The notes beneath the pieces were generated by a model. The model did not search any database. It was not told the DNA's origin and was given only the letters and a program-made list of their open reading frames with translations. Positions 55,244-63,439 of a stretch of DNA of 64,000 nt are shown piece by piece. Origin of the DNA: Gammaproteobacteria bacterium (GTDB lineage Bacteria; Pseudomonadota; Gammaproteobacteria; GCA-001735895); the NCBI GenBank assembly GCA_024638385.1, contig JAHEKJ010000006.1:1-64000 (forward strand), in the 5' to 3' direction. The translations under genes and the position numbers were made by a program. Every line of letters begins with the position of its first letter. Positions within the stretch are counted from its first letter, which is position 1.

Positions 55244-57022
55244 TCAGCCCTCGATGCGCGGTGGCGCGACCTTGAGGACTTCCTCGATCGTCGTAATACC
55301 GCGTGCGACCTTTTGCGCGCCGGCGAGATTCAGCGGTTTCATACCGTGGCGAATCGCGGCCTTGCGAAACTTGACGAGGTCGAAATTGTCGTTGATCGCG
55401 CGTTTCAGGTCATCGCCGATCTGCAGCATCTCGTAAATGCCCACGCGGCCGATGAAACCGGTCTGGCGACATTCGAGGCAACCGTCGGCGGCGGAGATCT
55501 TGTCCGGCGGCGACGTCGTCCACGGCTTGATCAGGGCCTGCCAGTCGAGCAGGTTCAGAGCGACGTCTTGCTTGCAATGCGGGCACAGCGTGCGCACCAA
55601 CCGCTGCGCGACCACGCCGATCAGCGTCGCATTGATCAGGTACGACGGGACGCCGATCTCGTTGAGGCGCGCGATCGCCGACGGCGCGTCGTTGGTGTGC
55701 AGCGTCGACAGCACCAGGTGTCCGGTCAACGCGGCCTGGACGGCCATTTCGGCGGTTTCGCGGTCGCGTATCTCGCCGACCATGATGACGTCCGGGTCCT
55801 GGCGCAGCAGCGTCTTGACGCCGGAAGCGAAATCGAGGTCGATGTTGTGCTGCACCTGCATCTGGTTGAAGCTCGGCTCGACCAGTTCGATCGGGTCTTC
55901 GATCGTGCATACATTGACCTCGGGGGTGGCCAGCTGCTTGAGGCTGGTGTAAAGCGTCGTGGTCTTGCCCGAGCCGGTCGGACCGGTGACGAGGATGATG
56001 CCGTGCGGGCGCTGAATCATCGAATTCCAGAGATCCGACTCGGATTTCTCGAGTCCGAGCGCGGCGAAGTTCTTGACCAGCACCTCCGGGTCGAAAATCC
56101 TCAGCACGAGTTTCTCGCCGAAGGCGGTCGGCATGCTCGACAGGCGCAGCTCGATTTCGGCGCCGTCGGGCGATCGCGTCTTGATGCGGCCATCCTGCGG
56201 TTTGCGCTTTTCGGCGACGTCGAGCCGTCCCATGATCTTTATCCGGCTGACGACCGCGGCGGTGATATTGGCCGGTATTTCGTAAACCTGGTGCATGACG
56301 CCGTCGATACGAAAACGCACGTTGCCCTGTTCGCGCCGAGGCTCGATGTGAATGTCGCTGGCGCGCTGGTTGAACGCGTATTGCATCAACCAGTCGACGA
56401 TGCTGACGATATGCTGATCCTCGGCGTCGACCGCACCGGTCTTGCCGAGCTCGATGAGCTGTTCGAGATTCTGGATATTGCCCGGCATATCGCCGGAGCT
56501 TTTCAACCCGGCGCCGTCCATTGCCTTGCTGACGCTGTAGAACTCGACCAGGTAGTTTTTCAGCTCGCCGGGATTGGCGAGCACCGTCTTGATCGGCTTG
56601 TTGACGGTGCGTTCGAGTTCGTTCATCCATTCGAGGTCGAACGGGTCGGTGACCGCGATGACGACCTCGTCCGCGCCGACCTTGACGGCGAGTATCCGAA
56701 AGCGCGATGCGTAGGCGTAGGACATGATCGAGGTGCACGCGGCCACGTCCATCTTCAGGGGGTCGAAATGGTAGCGCGTCTGGCCGGATTGCGTGGCCAG
56801 CCAGTCGGTCAGCCGGTCCAGCGTCAATACCTCGTCGGGCCGCGACAGATTGCTCCACTGGCGGCCGGCGATGATCTCGATGGGGTGCAGGTTTCGTCGA
56901 TCCTGTTCGGAGACCAGCGAGGAGATCATGCTGGCCTTGTCCGGCTCGACCATCTCCTGCGCGACCAGCAGCTCGAGTATCCCCTCGAGGGTACAAACGG
57001 GTTTCGTCACGGTGAAATTCAT
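55244..57022 (-). CDS. GspE/PulE/PilB-family secretion ATPase
   Basis: The 592-residue protein has an N-terminal GspE-N-like region (about residues 1-170), then the ATPase core with Walker A G-P-T-G-S-G-K-T-T near residue 350, the Asp and His boxes (including G-E-I-R-D-R-E-T-A and T-G-H-L-V-L-S-T-L-H-T-N), and a C-terminal tetracysteine zinc site (C-P-H-C-K ... C-L-E-C-R-Q-T-G). It powers a type II secretion or type IV pilus system, but no other parts are nearby. It is an orphan here, followed by a lipoprotein gene. Confidence 0.9.
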   Translation of the reverse strand: MNFTVTKPVCTLEGILELLVAQEMVEPDKASMISSLVSEQDRRNLHPIEIIAGRQWSNLSRPDEVLTLDRLTDWLATQSGQTRYHFDPLKMDVAACTSIMSYAYASRFRILAVKVGADEVVIAVTDPFDLEWMNELERTVNKPIKTVLANPGELKNYLVEFYSVSKAMDGAGLKSSGDMPGNIQNLEQLIELGKTGAVDAEDQHIVSIVDWLMQYAFNQRASDIHIEPRREQGNVRFRIDGVMHQVYEIPANITAAVVSRIKIMGRLDVAEKRKPQDGRIKTRSPDGAEIELRLSSMPTAFGEKLVLRIFDPEVLVKNFAALGLEKSESDLWNSMIQRPHGIILVTGPTGSGKTTTLYTSLKQLATPEVNVCTIEDPIELVEPSFNQMQVQHNIDLDFASGVKTLLRQDPDVIMVGEIRDRETAEMAVQAALTGHLVLSTLHTNDAPSAIARLNEIGVPSYLINATLIGVVAQRLVRTLCPHCKQDVALNLLDWQALIKPWTTSPPDKISAADGCLECRQTGFIGRVGIYEMLQIGDDLKRAINDNFDLVKFRKAAIRHGMKPLNLAGAQKVARGITTIEEVLKVAPPRIEG

Positions 57023-57082
57023 GGCGGATATCTAAAGCATATTAGCAGGAATTCGGCATCTTGCACTGCGCCGGACGGCGCC

Positions 57083-57550
57083 TCATTGCTGCCGTGCCGC
57101 CCACTTTTCGATGAATTGCTCGATCATGTCACCGGTGACCGGACCGACCTGCCGCGCGACGACCTCGCCCTTCGGCGTCACCAGGAAAGTCGTCGGTAAT
57201 CCCGGGATCAGCCCGAGCTCGGATTCCTGCGTCGGCCCGGAGGTGAAGATCGGGTAGGTGATGAAATAGTCTTCGAGAAACGCTTCGAGGCGCTGCCGGC
57301 CGATCAGTTCGGCATTGATGCCGATCACGACCGCGTCGTGTTCGGCATGGCGGTCGTGGAAATCCTGTAAATCCGGCATTTCGTAGAGACAGGGAGGGCA
57401 CCAGGTCGCCCAGTAGTTGACGACGACCCATTTACCGAGAAACGCCTCCAGGTTGGTCTTGCGACCGTCGACGCCGGTCAACGGCATGTCGAGTGCGGCG
57501 GCCCCGAGACTCGCCAACATCAAACCCACTAACAGTATCAATCTCGGCAT
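57083..57550 (-). CDS. TlpA/ResA-type periplasmic thioredoxin
   Basis: The 155-residue protein has an N-terminal signal or anchor (P-R-L-I-L-L-V-G-L-M-L-A-S-L-G-A-A-A) and a thioredoxin fold with active site W-C-P-P-C near residue 54 and the cis-proline in G-L-P-T-T-F-L near 119. It probably reduces periplasmic disulfides, for example in cytochrome maturation. The ATG at 57550 is preferred because a GGGG site precedes it; an ATG at 57568 is possible. Confidence 0.87.
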   Translation of the reverse strand: MPRLILLVGLMLASLGAAALDMPLTGVDGRKTNLEAFLGKWVVVNYWATWCPPCLYEMPDLQDFHDRHAEHDAVVIGINAELIGRQRLEAFLEDYFITYPIFTSGPTQESELGLIPGLPTTFLVTPKGEVVARQVGPVTGDMIEQFIEKWAARQQ

Positions 57551-57642
57551 CGGCCGGACCCCAGGCATACAGTTAACGCTTAGAAGGGATTCGCTACGCC
57601 CGAGTTCCGGGCGGATGAGGATTTTCGTCGTTTCAACCGGGC

Positions 57643-57672
57643 AAAAAAAAGCCCGCTCGAGGCGGGCTTTTT
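57643..57672 (-). terminator. Rho-independent terminator after the LysM gene
   Basis: GCCCGC and GCGGGC (57651-57656, 57662-57667) around TCGAG, flanked by A and T runs on both sides, with eight T on the minus strand. It may work in both directions. Confidence 0.88.
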
Positions 57673-57689
57673 CGTCACTGGTCAGGATT

Positions 57690-58334
57690 TCACTGCGCCA
57701 GGTATTCCAGGTCCGAGGCTTCGGTAACACCAATCGACCAGGCGCCACGCGTCTTCGCGTGGTTGATCGCGGCAGCACGCTCGGCGCCCTGGGCTTTCGG
57801 AATGTAGAAGTACTGGCCCGGGAAAATCAGGTCGGCATCCTTGATCTGGCCGGAATTGGCCTTGTAGATCAGCGGCCACATGAAGGGGTCGCCGTAGATG
57901 GTTTGCTGACCGGAGATGTTCCACAGGTTGTCGCCGGCGACCACGAGATAACCACCCAGGTACGGTGAGTCGTCTTCCGCTACCGTCATCGGCTCGTCAC
58001 CGGTATCGCCCAACGCGGCGATCGCGTCGGCGGCCATGTCCTCGGCCTTGTTGGCGAGAATCTTGGCACGCACGTGTTCGCAGTTCTCGGCTGCTGCCTC
58101 GGCTTCTTCAATTATCTTCGCCGCCTCTTCCCACTCGGCGCCAAGGTTTCTCGCACGGGCGTTCTTGAGCTTGGCCGCATAGATCGCGTTGCGAACCTCA
58201 GGCGTTGCACCCTCGCATTCATCTTCCATTGCGGTATCCATATCGTCCGTTGTGGACGTCTGTTGACAGCCGACGATGAGACCCGAAGTGAGCAGGGCAA
58301 TCGCCGCCACCTTGAGGAGTTCAGTTGGTTTCAT
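57690..58334 (-). CDS. LysM lipoprotein
   Basis: The 214-residue protein has a lipoprotein signal with lipobox L-I-V-G-C (Cys23), a charged helical middle (about residues 45-105) that looks like a coiled coil, and a LysM domain (about 128-178: V-V-A-G-D-N-L-W-N-I-S ... P-L-I-Y-K-A-N ... I-F-P-G-Q). It is probably anchored in the outer membrane and bound to peptidoglycan. A strong terminator follows its stop; a TATACT -10 candidate precedes it. Confidence 0.87.
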   Translation of the reverse strand: MKPTELLKVAAIALLTSGLIVGCQQTSTTDDMDTAMEDECEGATPEVRNAIYAAKLKNARARNLGAEWEEAAKIIEEAEAAAENCEHVRAKILANKAEDMAADAIAALGDTGDEPMTVAEDDSPYLGGYLVVAGDNLWNISGQQTIYGDPFMWPLIYKANSGQIKDADLIFPGQYFYIPKAQGAERAAAINHAKTRGAWSIGVTEASDLEYLAQ

Positions 58335-58607
58335 CTATTGTTTTCTCCAGAACTTTGTGGAAAGAGAGTATAGGTTATTTTTGAGAGCCCATTTTGCCCG
58401 GAAGACTACATCGATCAACCCGTTAGGGCAAGTTTTTAACGTAAATATTACTCATTTGGGGCTGATTGTAGTTTAGATCGGAAACATTTCCAGCAACGGG
58501 GGCGAAGACGACGCATTTCGGGCCCGGCGCCGCGCCGGCGATTAATATTGCCTAAGCCGGATCGATCAGGTAAAACATCGCCGAAACCGGTCGCCACGGA
58601 CCCTGCC
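58335..58607. other. Divergent intergenic region
   Basis: 273 bp between the LysM and arsC-like starts. AT-rich, with TATACT on the minus strand near 58360 as a likely LysM -10. I see no gene or repeat. Confidence 0.4.
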
Positions 58608-58967
58608 ATGAGCCACGACAAGATCGTCATTTACCACAACCCGGCCTGTAGTAAATCGCGCGAGACCCTGCAGCTGCTCGAAGCGAATCAATGCGCGCCG
58701 GAAATAGTCGAATACCTCGAGGAACCCCCGACTCCGGTGGAGCTGAAACGGATCATCGGCCTGCTCGGCGTCTCGGCGCGCGACCTGCTGCGCACGACCG
58801 AAGCCGTTTATCGCGACGCCGAGCTCGACGACGATTCGCTCGGCGACGACGAAATCATCGAGGCGATCTGCGAGTATCCCGCGCTGTTACAGCGCCCCAT
58901 CGTCGTCTTCGGGAGCAAGGCCGTTATCGGCCGTCCGCCGACCAGGGTGCTAGAACTCATTGCCTGA
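58608..58967 (+). CDS. arsC: ArsC-family (glutaredoxin-dependent) arsenate reductase-like
   Basis: The 119-residue protein has the ArsC signature Y-H-N-P-A-C-S-K-S-R-E-T-L near residues 9-21, with Cys14 as catalytic residue. Q-R-P-I-V-V near 94-99 and the R in G-R-P-P near 108 fit the family's anion site. In the YfgD branch the physiological substrate may not be arsenate, and no ars genes are near. It overlaps wrbA by 8 nt (TTGCCTGA). Confidence 0.87.
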   Translation: MSHDKIVIYHNPACSKSRETLQLLEANQCAPEIVEYLEEPPTPVELKRIIGLLGVSARDLLRTTEAVYRDAELDDDSLGDDEIIEAICEYPALLQRPIVVFGSKAVIGRPPTRVLELIA

Positions 58968-59547
58968 AATCCTGATCGTTTTTTTCAGTCGTCACGGCAG
59001 CGTCGCGCGCATGGCCGAGCAGGTCAGCCTCGGCGTCGACGCCAATCCCGACTGTACGGCCGTCGTCCGCAGCCTGCCACCGGTTTCGGCCGAGACCGAG
59101 CAGGTCGCGCCGGCCGTGCCCGAGTCGGGGTTACCCTTCGCGCGCAGCGCCGACCTCGAAAACTGCGACGGGCTGATCCTCGGCAGCCCCGGCTACTTCG
59201 GCAACATGGCCGCGCCGCTGAAGTACTTTCTCGATCAAACCACGCCGCTGTGGCTGTCCGGCGCGATGATAGGCAAGCCGGCCGGCGTCTTCACCGCGAC
59301 GCAAAGCCAGCACGGCGGCCAGGAAACGGTGCTGACCAGCATGATGTTACCGTTGCTGCATCACGGCATGGTGATTTGCGGAATCCCCTACTCGGAGCCG
59401 GCGTTGAACCAGACTGCGACCGGCGGCACGCCCTACGGCGCGAGCCACGTCGCCGGCCAGCAGGGCCGCGAACTGAGCGAACACGAAATCTCGGCCTGCC
59501 GGGCGCTCGGTGCACGGGTCGCCGGGCTGGCCTGCCGGCTCGCCTGA
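58960..59547 (+). CDS. wrbA: NAD(P)H:quinone oxidoreductase, WrbA type
   Basis: The 195-residue flavodoxin-fold protein has the FMN phosphate loop F-F-S-R-H-G-S-V near residues 8-15, the G-S-P-G-Y-F-G-N-M segment near 74-82 and G-T-P-Y-G-A-S near 153-159. WrbA reduces quinones by two electrons, limiting semiquinone formation. It starts with TTG at 58960, overlapping arsC. The order arsC-wrbA-DUF2069 is also known in pseudomonads. Confidence 0.92.
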   Translation: MPEILIVFFSRHGSVARMAEQVSLGVDANPDCTAVVRSLPPVSAETEQVAPAVPESGLPFARSADLENCDGLILGSPGYFGNMAAPLKYFLDQTTPLWLSGAMIGKPAGVFTATQSQHGGQETVLTSMMLPLLHHGMVICGIPYSEPALNQTATGGTPYGASHVAGQQGRELSEHEISACRALGARVAGLACRLA

Positions 59548-59562
59548 ACCCGGGCCGAGCGC

Positions 59563-59892
59563 GTGCATCCACTCAAGATCGTCAGCCTGCTGTCGTGGCT
59601 CACGCTGTTCGTGACGCAACTCGCCCTCGCCTGGCCCGGATTCGGCATCGCTCTCTATTGGCCGCTAGTCGCCGCCGCGCCGCTGCTGCTGCCGCTCGCC
59701 GGCCTCTGGCACGGTCGCCTTTACACCTACCGCTGGGTCGGCTTCGTCGCGTTGCTCTATTTCTGTCTCGGCGTCGCCGAACTCGTTGCCAGCCCGGGTT
59801 TGCGCGCGTATGCGTACGCGACCACGGTTGCCAGTATCGGCCTGTTTCTCGGCAGCATCTACTACGCCCGTTATCTCGGGGCGACCCGGTGA
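59563..59892 (+). CDS. DUF2069 membrane protein
   Basis: The 109-residue protein has four hydrophobic helices with W-P-G-F-G near residue 25 and G-R-L-Y-T-Y-R-W near 51-58, typical of DUF2069. Its function is unknown. It starts with GTG at 59563, 15 bp after wrbA. Its stop directly abuts the stop of the convergent hda. Confidence 0.85.
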   Translation: MHPLKIVSLLSWLTLFVTQLALAWPGFGIALYWPLVAAAPLLLPLAGLWHGRLYTYRWVGFVALLYFCLGVAELVASPGLRAYAYATTVASIGLFLGSIYYARYLGATR

Positions 59893-60591
59893 TTATTCCG
59901 CGGTCTCGGCCAGGGTCTGCTTGATCAGCGGGATCGTCACTCGCCGCTGTCGCGACAGCGAGGCCCCGTCGAGCCGCTCGAGAATCGCCATCTGTGCGCG
60001 CAGGTCGCGCGCGTGGTGGGTCAGCAGATAGCCCAGCACCTCGTTCGAAAGCTCGAAGCCGAGCAGGCGCGCGCGCCGCGCGAGAATGCTGCGCAGGTCA
60101 TTTTCGTCGTGATCCGGCAACGGCAGCAACAGACCCCATTGCAGACGCGAACGCAAGTCCTCGAGTCGCAAGGGCAACACCGCCGGCCGCTGCGACAACG
60201 CGTATACGAGCCGGCATTCGCCGTCGCGGCAACGGTTGATGACACGATAACAACGGGCTTCCCACTCCGGCAGGCCGGCGATCGCGTCGAGATTGTCGAT
60301 CGCGATGAGGTCGCCCGAATCGAGACCGTCGAAACCGGCGGCATCGGCCTGCGCAAAATCGAACGCGTCGTAGAGCTGCAACTGCCGGCCCTGGCCGTGG
60401 GCGAAGCGCGCACAGGCATTGAGCAGATGCGTCTTGCCGCTCGCCGGTCCGCCGAGCAAACCGATCTGGGCCTCGCCGTGGCCGAGCACGAGAGCCTGCA
60501 GATTGTCGACGATCAGGCCGGCGTCGGCGGTAAAGAAATTATCGAAACTGAACTTGCGATCGAGCGCCAGCGGTAAGGCGATCTGTTTGAT
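59893..60591 (-). CDS. hda: DnaA regulatory inactivator Hda, apparent AUC start
   Basis: The 232-residue protein (E. coli 233) has the sliding-clamp-binding motif Q-I-A-L-P-L at residues 3-8, Walker A G-G-P-A-S-G-K-T at 47-54, and an AAA+ core with R-L-D/E and L-Q-W-G-L-L-L-P-L segments. With the loaded clamp it triggers hydrolysis of DnaA-ATP. There is no ATG, GTG or TTG in frame before the clamp motif. The best start is ATC at 60591, which shares its A with the upstream TAA. CTA at 60594 is the alternative. A GGGGGTGG stretch upstream may serve as ribosome site. Confidence 0.85.
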   Translation of the reverse strand: MKQIALPLALDRKFSFDNFFTADAGLIVDNLQALVLGHGEAQIGLLGGPASGKTHLLNACARFAHGQGRQLQLYDAFDFAQADAAGFDGLDSGDLIAIDNLDAIAGLPEWEARCYRVINRCRDGECRLVYALSQRPAVLPLRLEDLRSRLQWGLLLPLPDHDENDLRSILARRARLLGFELSNEVLGYLLTHHARDLRAQMAILERLDGASLSRQRRVTIPLIKQTLAETAE

Positions 60592-61679
60592 TAGCCACCC
60601 CCGCGATCGATGTAGCTGTAATTCAGAATGACCTGGCTCTCGCCCTGGGTCGATACCTGCGGAAAATTTTCCTGCTCGAGGACCTCGCCGAATTCGATCA
60701 GCCGCTGCAAATCCTCGGGCGCGTTGCGCAGTTCGAGCCGATAGGTGACGACGCCGCGCCCGATCGTCGCGACGCGCGCGCTCTCGACGGCGGTGAGCTT
60801 GGCGAGATAGCGTTGCACCGCGACCAGGTCGGCAATACCGTCGAGGTTGGAGACGCTCAGCAGCAGCGACTGGTCGACGCGGCGATGATCCTCGAGCGCA
60901 TACTCGAGCGCCAGAATTCGCGCGAGGTGGCGGATGCCCTGATCGACCGCGTCTTTCTTCGATGACGCCTTGTGGGTCCACTTGAAAATCTGCTCGGCGA
61001 AGCGCACTTCCCAGTCGCCTCGCCAACCCTCGCCGCTGCGGCCGACGATCTGGCCGACGACCAGCGCATCGGGCGCGTAGCGCGCCGCCATCGTGTAAAT
61101 GTTGTCGTACTGGCGCGAGACGATATCGCCGATCCGGACCAGCGCGAGATCCTGCAAATCCATCAGCGGGAACAGCACCGGTACCGCGTGGCGCTCCGCC
61201 GCCTGGTCGAGCAGTTCGATCATGTCCGGCGTCGCGTCTTCCGACACCATCCGGATGCGTTCATTGACGTCGTAGGCAACCACCAGCAGGCTGCTCGGCC
61301 GTTCGCGACCCCAGACCGGGAAATTGTTATCGCGCAGCAGGCTTTCGATCAACTGCTGATCGAAATCGATGCGCAGGTAGAGGCGACCGCTGTCGAATTC
61401 GGCGTCGGGCAGCGTGCGGTTGACGTAGCGGAACTGCTTGACGTAACGCGCGGCGCCCTCGATCGGCCGTTCGAACGCCGGGCTACGCAGCGCATCGTCG
61501 GAGCCGCTGACCTTGACCACGACCTGCCGGAAGGCTTCGCGAAAAGCGTCGAGCCGCAGGCTCGTGGTCTGGTCCGCGATCGGCAGCTCGACGGTGTACA
61601 GGTCATCGACCGTCACCGCCGCGGCCGGTAACCCAAGGCACAGCAATATCAGCAGGACGCTGACTCTAATCGACTTCAT
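60591..61679 (-). CDS. DUF2066 exported protein
   Basis: The 362-residue protein has a signal peptide (about residues 1-21, ending A-A-A-V) and DUF2066 features: V-D-D-L-Y-T-V-E-L-P near residue 24-33, R-L-D-A-F-R-E-A-F-R-Q-V-V-V-K-V-S-G near 42-59, and W-G-R-E-R-P-S-S-L-L-V near 122. The family is periplasmic and of unknown function. The ATG at 61679 has a GAGAG site; a GTG lies one codon earlier. It is coupled to hda. Confidence 0.87.
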   Translation of the reverse strand: MKSIRVSVLLILLCLGLPAAAVTVDDLYTVELPIADQTTSLRLDAFREAFRQVVVKVSGSDDALRSPAFERPIEGAARYVKQFRYVNRTLPDAEFDSGRLYLRIDFDQQLIESLLRDNNFPVWGRERPSSLLVVAYDVNERIRMVSEDATPDMIELLDQAAERHAVPVLFPLMDLQDLALVRIGDIVSRQYDNIYTMAARYAPDALVVGQIVGRSGEGWRGDWEVRFAEQIFKWTHKASSKKDAVDQGIRHLARILALEYALEDHRRVDQSLLLSVSNLDGIADLVAVQRYLAKLTAVESARVATIGRGVVTYRLELRNAPEDLQRLIEFGEVLEQENFPQVSTQGESQVILNYSYIDRGGG

Positions 61680-61757
61680 CACTCTCGGGACGCTCGCGCA
61701 AGCATTTCTTCACAAGCCGTGTAAAATAACACACCCGATCTTTCCTGAACCAGCGAA

Positions 61758-62795
61758 ATGAGTCTCGATACTTCCCTGAGCTATCGCGAGGCGGGCGTCG
61801 ATATCGATGCCGGCAACGCGCTGGTCGAGCGCATCAAGCCGGCGATCAGGTCGACCGTGCGGCCCGGTTGCGTCGGCGGTATCGGCGGTTTTGGCGGCCT
61901 TTTCGAACTTCCGCTCGAGCGCTACCCGAAGCCGCTGCTCGTGTCCGGCGCCGACGGCGTCGGCACCAAGCTGAAGCTCGCGATCGATCTTGGAATCTAC
62001 GACAGCATCGGCATCGACCTGGTCGCGATGTGCGCCAACGACATTGCCGTGCTCGGCGCCGAGGCGTTGTTCTTCCTCGACTACTACGCCAGCGGCAAAC
62101 TCGACGTCGACCAGGCGCAGCTAGTGGTCGAGGGAATCGCCACGGGTTGCCGCGAAGCCGGCTGCGCGCTGATCGGCGGCGAAACCGCCGAGATGCCGGG
62201 CGTCTACGCCGACGGCGATTTCGATCTCGCCGGCTTTTGCGTCGGCATCGTCGACCGCGACCGGGTCATCGACGGCAGCCGCGTGGCCGTCGGCGATCAC
62301 CTGATTGCGCTGGCTTCGTCGGGCGTGCATTCGAACGGCTTTTCGCTGGTACGCAAGATCGTCGAACGAAGCCGCGCCGATCTGGCCGCCGATTGCGGCG
62401 GGCAGACGCTCGCCGAAGCGCTGCTGCGACCCACGCGGATCTACGTTCGCAATCTGCTCGCGCTCGCCGAGCGTCATCGGCCGCACGCGATCGCGCATAT
62501 CACGGGCGGGGGATTGACCGACAACCTGCCGCGCGTCCTGCCGCCGGCCACGGCGGCCCGCATCGACCTGTCGAGCTGGCAACCGCCGCCGGTCTTCGCC
62601 TGGCTCGAGCGCGAAGGCGGGATCGCGCAAAACGAGATGCTACGCACCTTCAACTGCGGTGTCGGCATGGTGCTCGCGGTGGCCGGCGACGAGGCCGAGG
62701 ACTGCCTCGGGCGCCTCGGGGAGCTCGGCGAAACCGCCTGGCCGATCGGCGAGGTCGTCGCCCGCGAAGACGGGCCGGCGGTCGTCTACGCATGA
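61758..62795 (+). CDS. purM: Phosphoribosylformylglycinamidine cyclo-ligase
   Basis: The 345-residue AIR synthetase has S-Y-R-E-A-G-V-D-I near residues 7-15, G-G-F-G-G-L-F near 42-48, the glycine/aspartate ATP site S-G-A-D-G-V-G-T-K near 61-69, and G-G-E-T-A-E-M-P-G near 138-146. It closes the imidazole ring in purine synthesis. It overlaps purN by ATGA and is divergent from the DUF2066-hda pair. Confidence 0.97.
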   Translation: MSLDTSLSYREAGVDIDAGNALVERIKPAIRSTVRPGCVGGIGGFGGLFELPLERYPKPLLVSGADGVGTKLKLAIDLGIYDSIGIDLVAMCANDIAVLGAEALFFLDYYASGKLDVDQAQLVVEGIATGCREAGCALIGGETAEMPGVYADGDFDLAGFCVGIVDRDRVIDGSRVAVGDHLIALASSGVHSNGFSLVRKIVERSRADLAADCGGQTLAEALLRPTRIYVRNLLALAERHRPHAIAHITGGGLTDNLPRVLPPATAARIDLSSWQPPPVFAWLEREGGIAQNEMLRTFNCGVGMVLAVAGDEAEDCLGRLGELGETAWPIGEVVAREDGPAVVYA

Positions 62796-63439
62796 GCTCG
62801 CCGCTGGCGCTCGCGGTGCTGATCTCGGGCAACGGCAGCAACCTGCAGGCCATCATCGACGCGATCGAGGCCGGCAGCCTGAACGCCGATATCCGCCTCG
62901 TGCTCGCCAACGAGGCGGACGCCTTCGGCCTGACGCGCGCGGCGCGCCACGGCATCGCGACTCGCGTGATCGACCACCGCAATTATCCCTCGCGCGAAGC
63001 CTTCGACGCCGCGCTGCTGGCGTGCCTGCAACCGCTCGAACCCGACTACATCGTGCTTGCCGGATTCATGCGAATACTGGGCGGCGATTTCGTCGGCGCG
63101 TTCGCCGGTCGGATCCTGAATATCCACCCGTCGCTGCTGCCCGCCTACAAGGGCCTCGATACCTACCGGCGGGCGCTGCAAGGAGGCGAATCGCACCACG
63201 GGGTCAGCATCCACCTGGTGACGGCGGAGCTCGACGACGGACCCGTGTTGCTGCAGGGCAGTTACCCGATCGAGCCGGGCGACGATGCCGACGACCTGCA
63301 ACGCAAGGGTCACCGGCTCGAGCACCGGATGTATCCGACCTTGTTGCAATGGCTCGGCGAGGGTCGCCTCAGCATCGACGCAAACCAGGTTTCTCATGAC
63401 GGCAAGCCGCTTACCGCTCCGCTTCGCCTCGACCCTTAG
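62792..63439 (+). CDS. purN: Phosphoribosylglycinamide formyltransferase
   Basis: The 215-residue GAR transformylase has [11 protein letters not shown] near residues 9-19, catalytic asparagine and histidine in N-I-H-P-S-L-L-P near 109-116, and the aspartate in D-D-G-P near 147. It uses 10-formyl-THF to formylate GAR. Its start overlaps purM by 4 nt. The last 44 bp overlap the DUF3108 gene in another frame. Confidence 0.97.
   Translation: MSSPLALAVLISGNGSNLQAIIDAIEAGSLNADIRLVLANEADAFGLTRAARHGIATRVIDHRNYPSREAFDAALLACLQPLEPDYIVLAGFMRILGGDFVGAFAGRILNIHPSLLPAYKGLDTYRRALQGGESHHGVSIHLVTAELDDGPVLLQGSYPIEPGDDADDLQRKGHRLEHRMYPTLLQWLGEGRLSIDANQVSHDGKPLTAPLRLDP

Noticed and set aside
54779-57199. An 806-codon open frame antisense to the GspE-type gene
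   Set aside because: GspE motifs are complete on the minus strand; the antisense frame is a GC-driven shadow.
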